Assembly (NCBI RefSeq): GCF_001886615.1
Contig: NZ_CP018139.1
Location: 3,472,001 to 3,536,000 of the forward strand
Source: Halomonas aestuarii
GTDB lineage: Bacteria > Pseudomonadota > Gammaproteobacteria > Pseudomonadales > Halomonadaceae
Direction: 5' to 3'
Length of the DNA: 64,000 nucleotides
The translations under genes and the position numbers were made by a program. This document shows, one piece after another, positions 1-8,400 of the stretch; the stretch's first letter is position 1; every line of letters begins with the position of its first letter. The notes beneath the pieces are model-generated. The model was not told where the DNA came from. It saw only the letters and a list, made by a program, of their open reading frames with translations, and did no database searches.

Positions 1-620
1 TGCAGGGCATAGCCCAGGTGGCGTTCCGGTGGCACCACGCTGGGCTGCCACCAGGACTCGAGATGGCCCGGCCCCTCCTCGAGGTGCAGCCAGCCGGCAT
101 GGGCGAAGCCCGCCCCCCAGGCCGAGAGGTCGATGCGCTGCAGGCGATTGCCCACGTGGTTAGGACCGAACAGCGGGGTGGCGTCGCCCGACGCCTGCCA
201 GCGCCCCTCTAGCGTCACAACGCCCCCGGGCGTCTCGATCGAGGGGGCGTCGCGGGTCGGACCGGTCGCCAGGAAGCCGCGCTGGACCAGCCAACGCCGA
301 CCCTGGAGATCACGGAAGGGGGTGAGGGGCGCCACCCCGAGGCGCCCCTCATGGGTCCGGTTGTCGAGAAACAACGTCTCGGCGGCCAGGTACTCTCCTC
401 GCAGGACCAGGCGGGCTCCGGGCGGCGGGGTCTCGGCAGGCGCCTCCAACCGGGGAGCGGCGGCCAGGCGAGCCAGGTAATCCCGCTTGTCGGCGGCACG
501 TTCCCACTGCCATAGTCCCAGAGCGAGGCCGAGCGCCACCAGGCAGGACCAGAACCCCCACCATCCGACCCGTCGCGCCAAGGCAGGACGGCGATGACTG
601 ACCGCTTCCGACGCTTTCAT
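1..620 (-). CDS. SURF1 family cytochrome oxidase assembly protein (partial, C-terminus off the left edge)
   Basis: Reading the minus strand from an ATG at 620 gives about 206 codons with no stop before the window edge. An N-terminal membrane segment leads into WQWERAADKR, the typical SURF1 start of the periplasmic part. LDNRTHEGRLGVAPLTPF, WLVQRGF and a final ERHLGYALQ near the edge are also SURF1 signatures. SURF1 proteins help insert heme a into the Cox1 subunit, which fits the oxidase operon next to it. The gene diverges from the small DUF2909 gene at 631, and their starts are only about 10 bases apart. The ribosome-binding site is weak, so the exact start is uncertain. Confidence 0.87.
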   Translation of the reverse strand, partial: MKASEAVSHRRPALARRVGWWGFWSCLVALGLALGLWQWERAADKRDYLARLAAAPRLEAPAETPPPGARLVLRGEYLAAETLFLDNRTHEGRLGVAPLTPFRDLQGRRWLVQRGFLATGPTRDAPSIETPGGVVTLEGRWQASGDATPLFGPNHVGNRLQRIDLSAWGAGFAHAGWLHLEEGPGHLESWWQPSVVPPERHLGYAL

Positions 621-630
621 GGAGCCGTGA

Positions 631-825
631 ATGTTACTCAAGATATTGATTGCCCTTGTCTTCCTCGCCATGGTGATCAGCCTGGCCGCCGGCGCGAGCT
701 TCCTGATCAAGGACGGCGGACGCTCCCGTCGTGTCCTGGTCTCGCTCAAGCTGCGCGTGGGCCTGGCCGCGCTGTTGCTGGCCCTGCTGTTCTTCGGCTT
801 CTACGTCGGCGACCTCGGTGGCTGA
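631..825 (+). CDS. DUF2909 twin-transmembrane small protein
   Basis: The product is 64 residues with two hydrophobic helices, roughly residues 2-22 and 42-60, joined by a short basic loop (KDGGRSRR). This is the DUF2909 pattern, a family commonly sitting between SURF1 and coxC in gammaproteobacterial oxidase clusters. A GGAG lies six bases before the ATG. Its biochemical role is unknown; location suggests a part in oxidase biogenesis. It faces the 3' end of ctaE, with a 36-base gap. Confidence 0.8.
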   Translation: MLLKILIALVFLAMVISLAAGASFLIKDGGRSRRVLVSLKLRVGLAALLLALLFFGFYVGDLGG

Positions 826-861
826 CCCCCACCGGAAGCCCCTGACTCAGCAGGCCTGCCT

Positions 862-1725
862 TCAGAAGACATAGACGAACGTGAACAGGCCGATCCACAC
901 CACATCGACGAAGTGCCAGTACCAGGCCCCCGCCTCGAAGGCGAAGTGATCGTCGGCCGTGAAGTGGCCCTGACGCACGCGCCACAGCATCACCGCCAGG
1001 ATGATGGTCCCGATGATCACGTGAAGCCCGTGGAAGCCGGTGAGCAGGAAGAAGGTGGCCCCGTAGATGCCGGCCTGCAGGGTGATCCCGTAATGGGAAT
1101 AGGCCTCGTAGTACTCGAACCCCTGGATGGTGATGAAGAAGAGGCCGAGCAGCACCGTGACGGTGAGCCAGAAGCGGGCGCTGTCCCGGAAGCCCTCCTT
1201 GATGCCCTCGTGGGCGATGGTCAGCGTGATGCTGGAGCTCACGAGGATCAGGGTGTTGACCAGCGGCAGGTGCCAGGGGCTGAAGGTCTGGTGGGGGCCC
1301 TCGATGGCGGTATCCGGCGGGTTCATCAGCGGCCAGGAGGCGGTGAAGTCTGGCCACAGCAGTGCCGCGACCCCCTTGGCGCCCTCCCCGTCCAGCCACG
1401 GCAGAGCGAAGGTGCGCACGTAGTAGAGCGCACCGAAGAAGGCGGCGAAGAACATCACCTCCGAGAAGATGAACCAGCCCATCCCCCAGCGGAAGGAGCG
1501 ATCCATCTGGGCGTCATAGAGGCCGCTTCGCGACTCCCGGATGACATCGCGAAACCACAGCGTCATCACCGAGAGGATGGCCAGCAGGCCGAGCACCATC
1601 ACCGGCATGCCCGCCAGGCCGTGCACCAGCAGGGTGCCTGCGCCGACCATCATCGCGCCCAGCGAGAGCGACCCAAGGATCGGCCACTTGCTGGACTCGG
1701 GTACATAGTAGCTGCCACCACTCAT
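862..1725 (-). CDS. ctaE: Cytochrome c oxidase subunit III
   Basis: This 287-residue polytopic membrane protein is subunit III of the heme-copper oxidase. Recognisable family stretches are WPILGSLSLGAMMVGAG near the N-terminus, RWGMGWFIFSEVMFFAAFF in the middle, and AFEAGAWYWHFVDVVWIGLF at the C-terminus. About seven membrane segments are visible. It supports the stability and proton uptake of subunit I rather than carrying redox centres. The start codon overlaps the ctaG stop by four bases (ATGA at 1722-1725), so the two are translationally coupled. Confidence 0.96.
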   Translation of the reverse strand: MSGGSYYVPESSKWPILGSLSLGAMMVGAGTLLVHGLAGMPVMVLGLLAILSVMTLWFRDVIRESRSGLYDAQMDRSFRWGMGWFIFSEVMFFAAFFGALYYVRTFALPWLDGEGAKGVAALLWPDFTASWPLMNPPDTAIEGPHQTFSPWHLPLVNTLILVSSSITLTIAHEGIKEGFRDSARFWLTVTVLLGLFFITIQGFEYYEAYSHYGITLQAGIYGATFFLLTGFHGLHVIIGTIILAVMLWRVRQGHFTADDHFAFEAGAWYWHFVDVVWIGLFTFVYVF

Positions 1726-2318
1726 GCGCTGTCTCCTTCTGTGATCGGCCCATGGGGCGAAACCTCTGCCTGCGCCGGCTGAACGGGATAGAGGGTGTAG
1801 ACCAGGGTCACCGTCTTGATGTCGGGCGGCAGGTCTCGGGTCAGCTGGAACACCAGGGGCGCCTTCAGCCCCTCACCGGCCGCCAGCTGCTGCTCCTGGA
1901 AACAGAAGCAGCTCAACTTGCGCAGATGCAGCGACGCCTCCGACGGCGAGACGCTGGGCACCGCGCGGGCGCGCGTCAACTCGTCGCCATTGTTGCGGAA
2001 GGTGAAGAACACCTCCTCGCGCTGCCCGGGGTGCAGCCGTATCTGGCGGGTATCCACCTCGAGGTGCCAGGGCAGCCCCTGGCTGCCGCGGGTGATGAAC
2101 TGCATCGTGACCATTCTCGACGCATCGACCTCCTGGTCGACAAGCGACTGGGCCCGCGCGCTGGTCTTGCCGTTGAGGCCGGTCAGGTCGCAGAAGACGT
2201 CATAGAGCGGCACCAGGGCGAAGGCGAAGGCAAACATACCGGCGAGCACCACCAAGGTGCGGGTCACGGTCCGCCGCACCCCCTCCTGGCGTGTGGCGTG
2301 CTGGTCACGACTGCTCAT
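1722..2318 (-). CDS. ctaG: Cytochrome c oxidase assembly protein CtaG/Cox11
   Basis: This 198-residue protein delivers copper to the CuB site of subunit I. One N-terminal membrane anchor (about residues 17-38) is followed by PLYDVFCDLTGLNGKT and a beta-rich periplasmic domain. The CuI-binding CFCF pair (KLSCFCFQEQQL) is present. A longer in-frame extension upstream exists, but the ATG at 2318 follows a clean AGGAGG and begins a normal Cox11 N-terminus. It lies between ctaD and ctaE in the oxidase operon. Confidence 0.94.
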   Translation of the reverse strand: MSSRDQHATRQEGVRRTVTRTLVVLAGMFAFAFALVPLYDVFCDLTGLNGKTSARAQSLVDQEVDASRMVTMQFITRGSQGLPWHLEVDTRQIRLHPGQREEVFFTFRNNGDELTRARAVPSVSPSEASLHLRKLSCFCFQEQQLAAGEGLKAPLVFQLTRDLPPDIKTVTLVYTLYPVQPAQAEVSPHGPITEGDSA

Positions 2319-2347
2319 GCCTGCCTCCTGTGCCCTGACGGGCTCGC

Positions 2348-3979
2348 TCAGTGGCGCTGGGGATGAAACTCCGGGGGCGTCTCGAAGGTGTGCAGCGGCG
2401 CCGGGCTGGGCACGCTCCACTCGAGGTCTTCGGCACCCTCCCAGGCCTGGGCGGGGGCCTTCTCGCCGCCACGCACGCACTTGATGATCACCAGCACGAA
2501 GAGCAGCTGGGAGGCACCGAACAGGAAGCCGCCGATGCTCGAGGCCATGTTGAAGTCGGCAAACTGCAGCGCATAGTCGGGGATACGTCGCGGCATGCCG
2601 GCCAGGCCCGAGAAGTGCATCGGGAAGAAGGTCAGGTTCACGCCGATGACCGACAGCCAGAAGTGCCACTGGGACAGGCGCACCGAGGGGTAGTGGCCGG
2701 TCCACTTGGGCAGCCAGTAGTAGGCGCCGGCGAGAATCGCGAAGAGCGCGCCGGGAACCAGCACGTAGTGGAAGTGCGCCACCACGAAATAGGTGTCGTG
2801 GTACTGGAAGTCGGCGGGCGCGATGGCCAGCATCAGCCCGGAGAAACCGCCGACGGTGAACTGCACCACGAAGGCCAGGGCGAACAGCATGGGCGGCTCG
2901 AAGCTGATCGAGCCGCGGAACATCGTGGCCACCCAGTTGAACACCTTCACCCCGGTCGGCACGGCGATCAGCATCGTGGTGTACATGAAGAACAGCTCGG
3001 CCACCAGCGGCAGGCCCACGATGAACATGTGGTGCGCCCAGACCATGAAGGAGAGGATCGCGATGGCCGCCGTGGCATAGACCATGGAGGCGTAACCGAA
3101 CAGGCGCTTGCGGGAGAAGGTGGGAATGATCGCCGACACGATGCCGAAGGCCGGCAGGATCATGATATACACCTCGGGATGGCCGAAGAACCAGAACAGG
3201 TGCTGGAAGAGGACCGGGTCACCGCCGCCGGCGGCATTGAAGAAGCTGGTGCCGAAGTTGATGTCCATCAGCATCATGGTGATCACGCCGGCCAGCACGG
3301 GCATCACCGCGATCAGCAGGAAGGCGGTGATCAGCCAGGTCCAGACGAACAGCGTCATGTCCATCAGGCGCATCCCCGGGGCCCGCAGGTTGAGGATGGT
3401 GGCAATGATGTTGATGGCGCCCAGGATCGAGCTGATCCCGGCGAGGTGCAGCGAGAAGATGAAGAAGCTGGTGGACGGCGGCGCATAGGTCGTGGAGAGC
3501 GGCGCATAGAAGGTCCAGCCGAAGTTGGGACCTCCCCCCGGCATCAGCAGGGTCGAGAGCAGCAGCAGGAAGGCCACCGGCAGCAACCAGAAGCTGAAGT
3601 TGTTGAGACGCGGCAACGCCATGTCGGGCGCACCGACCTGCAGCGGCACCATCCAGTTGGCCAGGCCAACGAAGGCCGGCATGATGGCGCCGAACACCAT
3701 GATCAGGCCGTGCATGGTGGTCATCTGGTTGAAGAACTCGGGCTGCACCAGCTGGAGGCCGGGCTGGAACAGTTCGGCACGCACCACCAGGGCAAAGATC
3801 CCGCCGATAAAGAACATGGTCAGCGAGAAGAGCAGGTAGAGGGTCCCGATCTCCTTGTGGTTGGTGGTCAGCAGCCAGCGCATCAGCCAGCGTGGCCGGG
3901 CATGCCCGGCACCGGCCATGCCACCGGCGGTGGCCGTGCTGTGCTGCGGGGTCGGCTTGGGAGGCAGGTGGGAAGCCAT
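2348..3979 (-). CDS. ctaD: Cytochrome c oxidase subunit I
   Basis: The product, about 543 residues, is the catalytic subunit that carries heme a, heme a3 and CuB and reduces O2 while pumping protons. Twelve membrane helices are visible. The CuB/heme a3 motifs are [18 protein letters not shown] (with the His-Pro-Glu-Val-Tyr crosslink segment), WAHHMF and VVAHFHYVL. The ATG at 3979 is preceded by a good GGGAGA; an upstream TTG at 4000 would add seven unlikely residues. It is followed by ctaG after 29 bases. Confidence 0.96.
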   Translation of the reverse strand: MASHLPPKPTPQHSTATAGGMAGAGHARPRWLMRWLLTTNHKEIGTLYLLFSLTMFFIGGIFALVVRAELFQPGLQLVQPEFFNQMTTMHGLIMVFGAIMPAFVGLANWMVPLQVGAPDMALPRLNNFSFWLLPVAFLLLLSTLLMPGGGPNFGWTFYAPLSTTYAPPSTSFFIFSLHLAGISSILGAINIIATILNLRAPGMRLMDMTLFVWTWLITAFLLIAVMPVLAGVITMMLMDINFGTSFFNAAGGGDPVLFQHLFWFFGHPEVYIMILPAFGIVSAIIPTFSRKRLFGYASMVYATAAIAILSFMVWAHHMFIVGLPLVAELFFMYTTMLIAVPTGVKVFNWVATMFRGSISFEPPMLFALAFVVQFTVGGFSGLMLAIAPADFQYHDTYFVVAHFHYVLVPGALFAILAGAYYWLPKWTGHYPSVRLSQWHFWLSVIGVNLTFFPMHFSGLAGMPRRIPDYALQFADFNMASSIGGFLFGASQLLFVLVIIKCVRGGEKAPAQAWEGAEDLEWSVPSPAPLHTFETPPEFHPQRH

Positions 3980-4026
3980 CGGAAATCTCCCTGTTGGCAA
4001 TCACGTAAGAGAAGCGGAAGGGCCGG

Positions 4027-5151
4027 TCATTCGCCCTGGCCGGCGATAAGCGCGGCGATTTCCGACGGTTGTACGCTGTCGCCGGTCTCGTTGCCCCAGG
4101 CGTTGCGCTCGTAGGTGATCACCGCGGCGATCTCCACCGGGCTTAAGGTGTTCCGGAACGCCGGCATGGCGGCCCCAGAGACCCCGTTGATCACGGTGTC
4201 GATGTGTCCCTCCCGGTCATCCATCAGTGCCTGGTTGCCCGCCAGGGCGGGGAAGGCCGGGGGATTGCCGCTGCCATCCGGCTGGTGGCAAGCCGAGCAC
4301 ACCGCGCCATAGGCCTTCTCGCCGCGCGCCATCAACTCGTCCATGCCCCACTCCCGGTCGGCGCTCATGGCCTCCTGCTGGGCCGCTTCCTTGCGCCCGG
4401 CCATCCACTCGTCGAACTGCTCCTGCTCGACGGCCTCGACCACCACCGGCATGAAGCCATGGTTCCTGCCACAGAGCTCGGCACACTGGCCGCGGTAGAT
4501 GCCGGGCTCGTCGATGCGCACCCAGTTCTCGTTGACGAAGCCGGGGATGGCATCCTGCTTGACGGCGAGATCCGGCACCCACCAGGAGTGGATGACGTCG
4601 TCCGACGTCAGCAGCAGGCGCACCTTCTGACCTACCGGCAGCACCAGGGGCTCGTCCACCTCGAGGAGGTAGTTCTCGCCCTTCTCGCTGGTTCCGCTGA
4701 TCTGCTCGCGCGGCGTGCCGAGGTTGGACGTGAAGGCAACATCCTCGCCCAGGTACTCGTAGTGCCAGCGCCATTGCTGACCGGTGACCATGATGTCGAG
4801 GTCGGCTTCCGAGGCGTCGTACATGGTCTTGAGGGTGGCGGTGGCGGGCACGGCCATGGCCACCAGGATCAGCAAAGGGATCGCCGTCCAGATGACCTCG
4901 ACGCTCGTGTGCTCGTGGAAGGTGGCGGCCTTGGCACCGCGCGAATGGCGGTAGCGGAAGAGCGAATAGAACATCGCGCCGAAGACGATGACCCCGATGA
5001 TCACGCAGATCCAGAAGATGATCATGTGCAGGGAGTAGATATCGCGGCTGACCGCCGTGACGCCCTCCGGCATGTTCCAGCCATTGGCCAGCGCAATCGG
5101 GGTAAGGGCTGCGGAGGCCAGCCCTCCCGCCAACACGAGCAGCATGCGCAT
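4027..5151 (-). CDS. ctaC: Cytochrome c oxidase subunit II with fused C-terminal cytochrome c domain
   Basis: This 374-residue protein accepts electrons for the oxidase. It has an N-terminal signal or anchor, a two-helix membrane hairpin (about residues 40-110) and the cupredoxin CuA domain. The CuA ligands are seen in the HSWWVPDL and GQCAELCGRNHGFM stretches. After residue ~280 there is a class I cytochrome c module with CSACHQ heme attachment and a downstream Met ligand region (GVSGAAMPAF). The fusion marks a caa3-like variant that carries its own electron-donor heme. AGGAGG precedes the ATG. A TATACT at 5201-5196 on the minus strand is a candidate promoter -10 for the operon. Confidence 0.95.
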   Translation of the reverse strand: MRMLLVLAGGLASAALTPIALANGWNMPEGVTAVSRDIYSLHMIIFWICVIIGVIVFGAMFYSLFRYRHSRGAKAATFHEHTSVEVIWTAIPLLILVAMAVPATATLKTMYDASEADLDIMVTGQQWRWHYEYLGEDVAFTSNLGTPREQISGTSEKGENYLLEVDEPLVLPVGQKVRLLLTSDDVIHSWWVPDLAVKQDAIPGFVNENWVRIDEPGIYRGQCAELCGRNHGFMPVVVEAVEQEQFDEWMAGRKEAAQQEAMSADREWGMDELMARGEKAYGAVCSACHQPDGSGNPPAFPALAGNQALMDDREGHIDTVINGVSGAAMPAFRNTLSPVEIAAVITYERNAWGNETGDSVQPSEIAALIAGQGE

Positions 5152-5270
5152 CGGCGCCTCCTATGATAATTGTTGTATTAGCTAGCGCTTGCAGGAGTAT
5201 AGAAGAGTGCGGCAGTTCGTCACGTCCCCCTGCGAGGCCCGGTAAACGCGGCCGTCAACGCTGACGAGGT

Positions 5271-5444
5271 TCATCGCGCAGCCATCACCGCCACGAAGGC
5301 CACCAACAGCACGAACACCACCCCCATGATGATCCCCGCCACGATGAAGGTGCCGGGGCGCTCGGACTCGAAATCCTCACGCCGCCGTTCGTCCTTCTGC
5401 ACACCCAGGAAGGCTGCCAGCACCGACTTGATCGCTTGCCACAT
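5271..5444 (-). CDS. DUF2970 small membrane protein
   Basis: The product is 57 residues. It begins MWQAIKSVLAAFLGVQ, carries an acidic/basic middle (KDERRREDFE) and ends in one hydrophobic helix (about residues 33-54). This is the DUF2970 pattern. The in-frame start 24 bases further upstream was rejected because the ATG at 5444 has a strong GGAGGGG Shine-Dalgarno. It lies upstream of ctaC on the same strand. Function is unknown; DUF2970 genes often sit near oxidase genes. Confidence 0.75.
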   Translation of the reverse strand: MWQAIKSVLAAFLGVQKDERRREDFESERPGTFIVAGIIMGVVFVLLVAFVAVMAAR

Positions 5445-5648
5445 CGCTCCCCTCCTCGTCTTCGCCATTATGATGTACTCACCCTAGTCCAGGCGCTGAC
5501 GGAGGCCCGTGAACTTTTTCACGAGGCAGATCAAGAAAGTCCCAGAAAGCGCTTCGCTGCAACGCACAATTCCACTGGTCATCTTCTATACTCAAGATGT
5601 TCGCCGACGCTGATGCCCAGCCACCCTGAAGACTGGAGGAGACCGATC

Positions 5649-6005
5649 ATGAGCAAGACCAAAGATACCGCCACCAACCCTGCCCTGGCCGCCGCCGAAC
5701 CCATGATGGAGTGGTGGCAGAAGCAGTGGAGCCAGGGCGCCACGCCCATGGCACGCATGCAGTTGGCATGGATGCAGAGCATGGCCGAGGCCATGCAGTT
5801 CGAGGCGGAGCTTCTCAAGACGCTCGCCGAGAACGGCCAGAAGATCGCCCAGTCCTTCGATGGTGGTGCCCCCCAGACACCGGCCGAGATGCAGGAGCAC
5901 TACCAGTCCCTGATGTCAGATCTCACCGATGCCCACATGGAACGGATGAAGAGGGCTGCAGAGCTCTCCCACGAGTTCCGCCGTCGCATCTGGGAAGAGA
6001 TCTGA
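5649..6005 (+). CDS. Phasin-like helical protein of unknown function
   Basis: This 118-residue soluble protein is almost entirely predicted helix, with many Met, Gln, Ala and Trp residues (MEWWQKQWSQG, RMQLAWMQSMAEAMQFEAE). The composition and amphipathic pattern resemble polyhydroxyalkanoate granule-associated phasins, and Halomonas species usually store such polymers, but no diagnostic motif allows a firm assignment. The ATG at 5649 follows CTGGAGGAGACC; a longer in-frame reading from 5436 lacks a ribosome site. A TATACT at 5587 could be the -10 of its promoter. A strong hairpin terminator follows. Confidence 0.65.
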   Translation: MSKTKDTATNPALAAAEPMMEWWQKQWSQGATPMARMQLAWMQSMAEAMQFEAELLKTLAENGQKIAQSFDGGAPQTPAEMQEHYQSLMSDLTDAHMERMKRAAELSHEFRRRIWEEI

Positions 6006-6057
6006 GCCGACCCCGACAGGCCGGGAGCGGTTCGTGCCAGCATGACGGGAAAGACGA

Positions 6058-6089
6058 GACCGGGAAGGCAGCCTCCTGCCTTCCCGGTC
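6058..6089 (+). terminator. Stem-loop terminator after the phasin-like gene
   Basis: A perfect 14-base-pair inverted repeat, GACCGGGAAGGCAG with its complement, encloses a four-base loop (CCTC). It lies 52 bases past the stop at 6005, and the downstream side is only weakly T-rich. It could also act on transcripts leaving lrgB from the other strand. Confidence 0.7.
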
Positions 6090-6161
6090 GTTCGTCTATA
6101 GCGAGATCACTCGAAGGAGATCGCTCGATCGTGCCGTCCGCCAGACCGCCTTCTGGGCCAC

Positions 6162-6893
6162 TCAGCCGATGCCGAGCATGCCTGTGATCAACGGCAGCAC
6201 GAAGGCCGTGACCAGGCCCGACAGCCCCATGGCCAGGCCCGAGAAGGCGCCGGCCACGGCGCCGATGCGCGCGAAGGCATGAGCCGTGCCGAAACCGTGG
6301 GCCGCCATCCCCAGGGTGAAACCCTGCACCGCCGGATCCTTGATGCGAAGCAGCCGGAAGATCCAGGGCCCCAGGGCGCAGCCGATGGAGCCGGTCAGCA
6401 GCACCAGGCCGGCGGCGAGCGAGGGAATGCCGCCGATCTGCTCGGCGATCCCCATGGCGATCGGCGAGGTCACCGACCGCGGCGCCAGCGACAGCAGTGT
6501 CTTGGTGTCCGCGCCGAGGAGCGTCGCCAAGGCCAGGGTTGAGGAGACGGCGGTGAAGACCCCCACTCCGCAGGCCATCAACAATGGCCACAGCAGGCGG
6601 CGCACACGCTCGCGATGGTCGTACAGCGGGATCGCCAGAGCTACCGTGGCAGGTCCCAGCAGGAAGTGGATGAACTGGGCCCCCTCGAAATAGGTGGCAT
6701 AGTCCATGTCCACCAGCAGCAGCAGGGAAATCAGCAGCGCGATGGACAGCGTGACCGGGTGGAGCAGCGGCGTGCCGCCCACGGCGGCGTTGATCCTCAC
6801 CGCCAGAGCGAAGACCAGCAGGGTCACCAGCAGGGAGAGCAGAGGGTTCCCCGAGAGGTAGACCCACAACTGGTCGAAGGACGCGACATTCAT
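6162..6893 (-). CDS. lrgB: LrgB/CidB family membrane protein
   Basis: This 243-residue polytopic protein belongs to the LrgB family, the partner of the holin-like LrgA. Family-typical stretches are FLLGPATVALAIPLYDH, LAPRSVTSPIAMGIAEQIGG and GMAAHGFGTAHAF. About eight membrane helices are visible. LrgAB/CidAB systems have been linked to murein hydrolase control and to export of pyruvate or other overflow metabolites, so the direct role here is open. The start overlaps the lrgA stop by four bases. Confidence 0.92.
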   Translation of the reverse strand: MNVASFDQLWVYLSGNPLLSLLVTLLVFALAVRINAAVGGTPLLHPVTLSIALLISLLLLVDMDYATYFEGAQFIHFLLGPATVALAIPLYDHRERVRRLLWPLLMACGVGVFTAVSSTLALATLLGADTKTLLSLAPRSVTSPIAMGIAEQIGGIPSLAAGLVLLTGSIGCALGPWIFRLLRIKDPAVQGFTLGMAAHGFGTAHAFARIGAVAGAFSGLAMGLSGLVTAFVLPLITGMLGIG

Positions 6894-7267
6894 CGATCAT
6901 CCCCCTCCTGACCGCTACCCAGGCTGAAGCGGCGCTGCAGCCGCTCGAGTATCCAGGCGGTCATCCCGAGGGTGACGGCCGTGGAGACCAGCAGGGTCAC
7001 CACGATCGGCCAGAAATCGGCCCCGATCAGCTCGAAATGCACCATCAGGCCCACGCCGGCAGGCACGAACAGCAACGTCAGGTAATGCAGCAGCCCCTCC
7101 CCTGCCAGGCGCAGGCTCGACGGCACCTGGCCACGGATCATCAGCGCGACCAGCAGGATCACCATGCCGATCACCGGCCCCGGTATTGGCAGCGTCAGTC
7201 CCTTCGCCACCAGTTCCCCAGCGAATTGGCACACCAGCAGCATGCTCATTCCTATGATCAACGGCAT
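6890..7267 (-). CDS. lrgA: LrgA/CidA family holin-like membrane protein
   Basis: The product is 125 residues with four membrane helices. It shows the LrgA/CidA signature around LTLPIPGPVIGMVILLV and LLFVPAGVGLMVHF. The chosen ATG at 7267 has GGAGGAAG just upstream; longer in-frame starts up to 7384 lack this and would add a basic non-family N-terminus. It forms a two-gene operon with lrgB through an ATGA overlap. Confidence 0.9.
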   Translation of the reverse strand: MPLIIGMSMLLVCQFAGELVAKGLTLPIPGPVIGMVILLVALMIRGQVPSSLRLAGEGLLHYLTLLFVPAGVGLMVHFELIGADFWPIVVTLLVSTAVTLGMTAWILERLQRRFSLGSGQEGDDR

Positions 7268-7473
7268 CGTGTCTTCCTCCATACGGGTCCCGAGGAGCCC
7301 ATCCTCGTGCTGATAGTGTGACAGAACCTGCATGATCCGGGGCCTGGCGAGCCTGCCGGCCAAGCAATTGAAAAGAAAGCGCAAAAGGGACTTTTCATTT
7401 GCCGCAGGACGCGCTAGTATACGCCTCGTTCTCGGGGGTCGGAATCAACGGCCAACTAGCCCGATAACGCCGT

Positions 7474-7550
7474 CGGAGCGTGGCGCAGCTTGGTAGCGCG
7501 TTGCAATGGGGTTGCAAAGGTCGCAGGTTCGAATCCTGTCGCTCCGACCA
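7474..7550 (+). tRNA. tRNA-Pro (anticodon GGG)
   Basis: The 77-base cloverleaf has acceptor stem CGGAGCG/CGCTCCG, discriminator A and an encoded CCA. The D-arm reads GCGCAGCTTGGTAGCGC, the anticodon stem TTGCA/TGCAA has loop ATGGGGT (anticodon GGG), and the T-loop reads GGTTCGAATCC. It decodes CCC. It borders an AT-rich accessory region, so it may be an integration site, although no duplicated 3' end was found in this window. Confidence 0.97.
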
Positions 7551-7561
7551 GAAAACACTGT

Positions 7562-7602
7562 AAAAACCGCCGCTTGGGTACGCCACACAGCGGCGGTTTT
7601 TC
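7562..7602 (+). terminator. Rho-independent terminator after tRNA-Pro
   Basis: AAAAACCGCCGCT pairs with AGCGGCGGTTTTT around a 14-base loop, and a T-run follows. It begins 12 bases beyond the tRNA CCA. Confidence 0.9.
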
Positions 7603-7736
7603 TTTGACTACTGTCCCAGGTGACAAATAGGTGACTCATGTCGGGAGCAAAGCGTTGCCGAATCAGCTGAAGACCCGACCCGGGGGTAAGGCAATCCAGC
7701 CTTGTTAGCCAAAGAAGTAATGTGGTTTGGGCACTC

Positions 7737-8007
7737 TCACACGCTCCAGCAGGGCACCACACAGCTCATAGTAGTTTCGTCACCAAATTCTTCTTTCCAC
7801 GCCCTCAGCGTCTGCTGATTTCCGCCACGAGTCTCGACAACCTCTCCAGTGCTTGGATTGTTATAGCTCTTAAGCTTTCGCTTGCGGCGCTGAGCGGGCT
7901 GTTGGGGAGCTGATGCCGCGCGCTTCGGATCCAAATGTCCAGCACATTCACTGCGCTCTTGTCGATCTCATACATCAACGCCTCGAGATTATCATTAAAC
8001 TAATTTA
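7737..8007 (-). pseudogene. Decayed MvaT/MvaU (H-NS-family xenogeneic silencer) gene
   Basis: The minus strand encodes the MvaT DNA-binding domain: KRKLKSYNNPSTGEVVETRG followed by GNQQTLRAWKEEFGDE. The preceding linker, DNLEALMYEIDKSAVNVLDI, is in a different frame; a one-base shift near 7935 would join it to LDPKRAAS, matching the MvaT arrangement of helix, LLDP and basic linker. Upstream of about 8007 a stop interrupts the frame and the N-terminal oligomerisation coil is missing. The C-terminus also ends abnormally (TMSCVVPCWSV). The gene therefore looks truncated and frameshifted. MvaT proteins silence AT-rich horizontally acquired DNA, and this remnant sits at the border of such DNA. Confidence 0.75.
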
Positions 8008-8222
8008 ATATCTTAAAGCACGGATCCGATATTATTTTTTACTAGTTTTTCGGCCACCTTTTTCAGTTGCTACTCTTGCTGGGCTTAATTTGTCAGAAAG
8101 CTTGAAACAGATTAGCTCTTCACCATTTTAATTCACACCGCTATGACAATTAGCAAAAATAAACATCAACGTGTTTTTTTTAGGCATCATACCGGTGGCA
8201 AAGAAGAGATGGAGTTAAAAAC

Positions 8223-8246
8223 GTAGTTATAAAACTACCATATACT
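8223..8246 (+). promoter_or_regulatory. Inverted repeat next to a candidate -10 box
   Basis: GTAGTT and AACTAC flank ATAA at 8223-8238, and TATACT follows immediately at 8241-8246. A repressor-type operator beside a -10 is plausible for the TerB/J-domain gene downstream. No convincing -35 is present. The surrounding 250 bases (8008-8256) are very AT-rich and otherwise show no gene. Confidence 0.35.
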
Positions 8247-8400
8247 CTACCGCTAAGTGCGGCGGCAATCTTATCCAAACACAACGAGGGTACCTAAAGA
8301 GGCTGAATCTCAGCAACTTAGCGCCTTTTGTCGAATTGCCAGATCCGGCTCCTCTGCTACTCTTACCCTCAGTGGACTTAACGTAACCAAGGAGTGGACT

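Noticed and set aside
2351..4114. Plus-strand frame of 587 codons
   Set aside because: It is the antisense shadow of ctaD, rich in His/Gln/Glu/Arg, with no domain.
7395..7762. Minus-strand frames encoding SERQDSNLRPLQPHCNALP-like peptides
   Set aside because: They are the antisense of the tRNA-Pro gene and its flank, a well-known false gene pattern.
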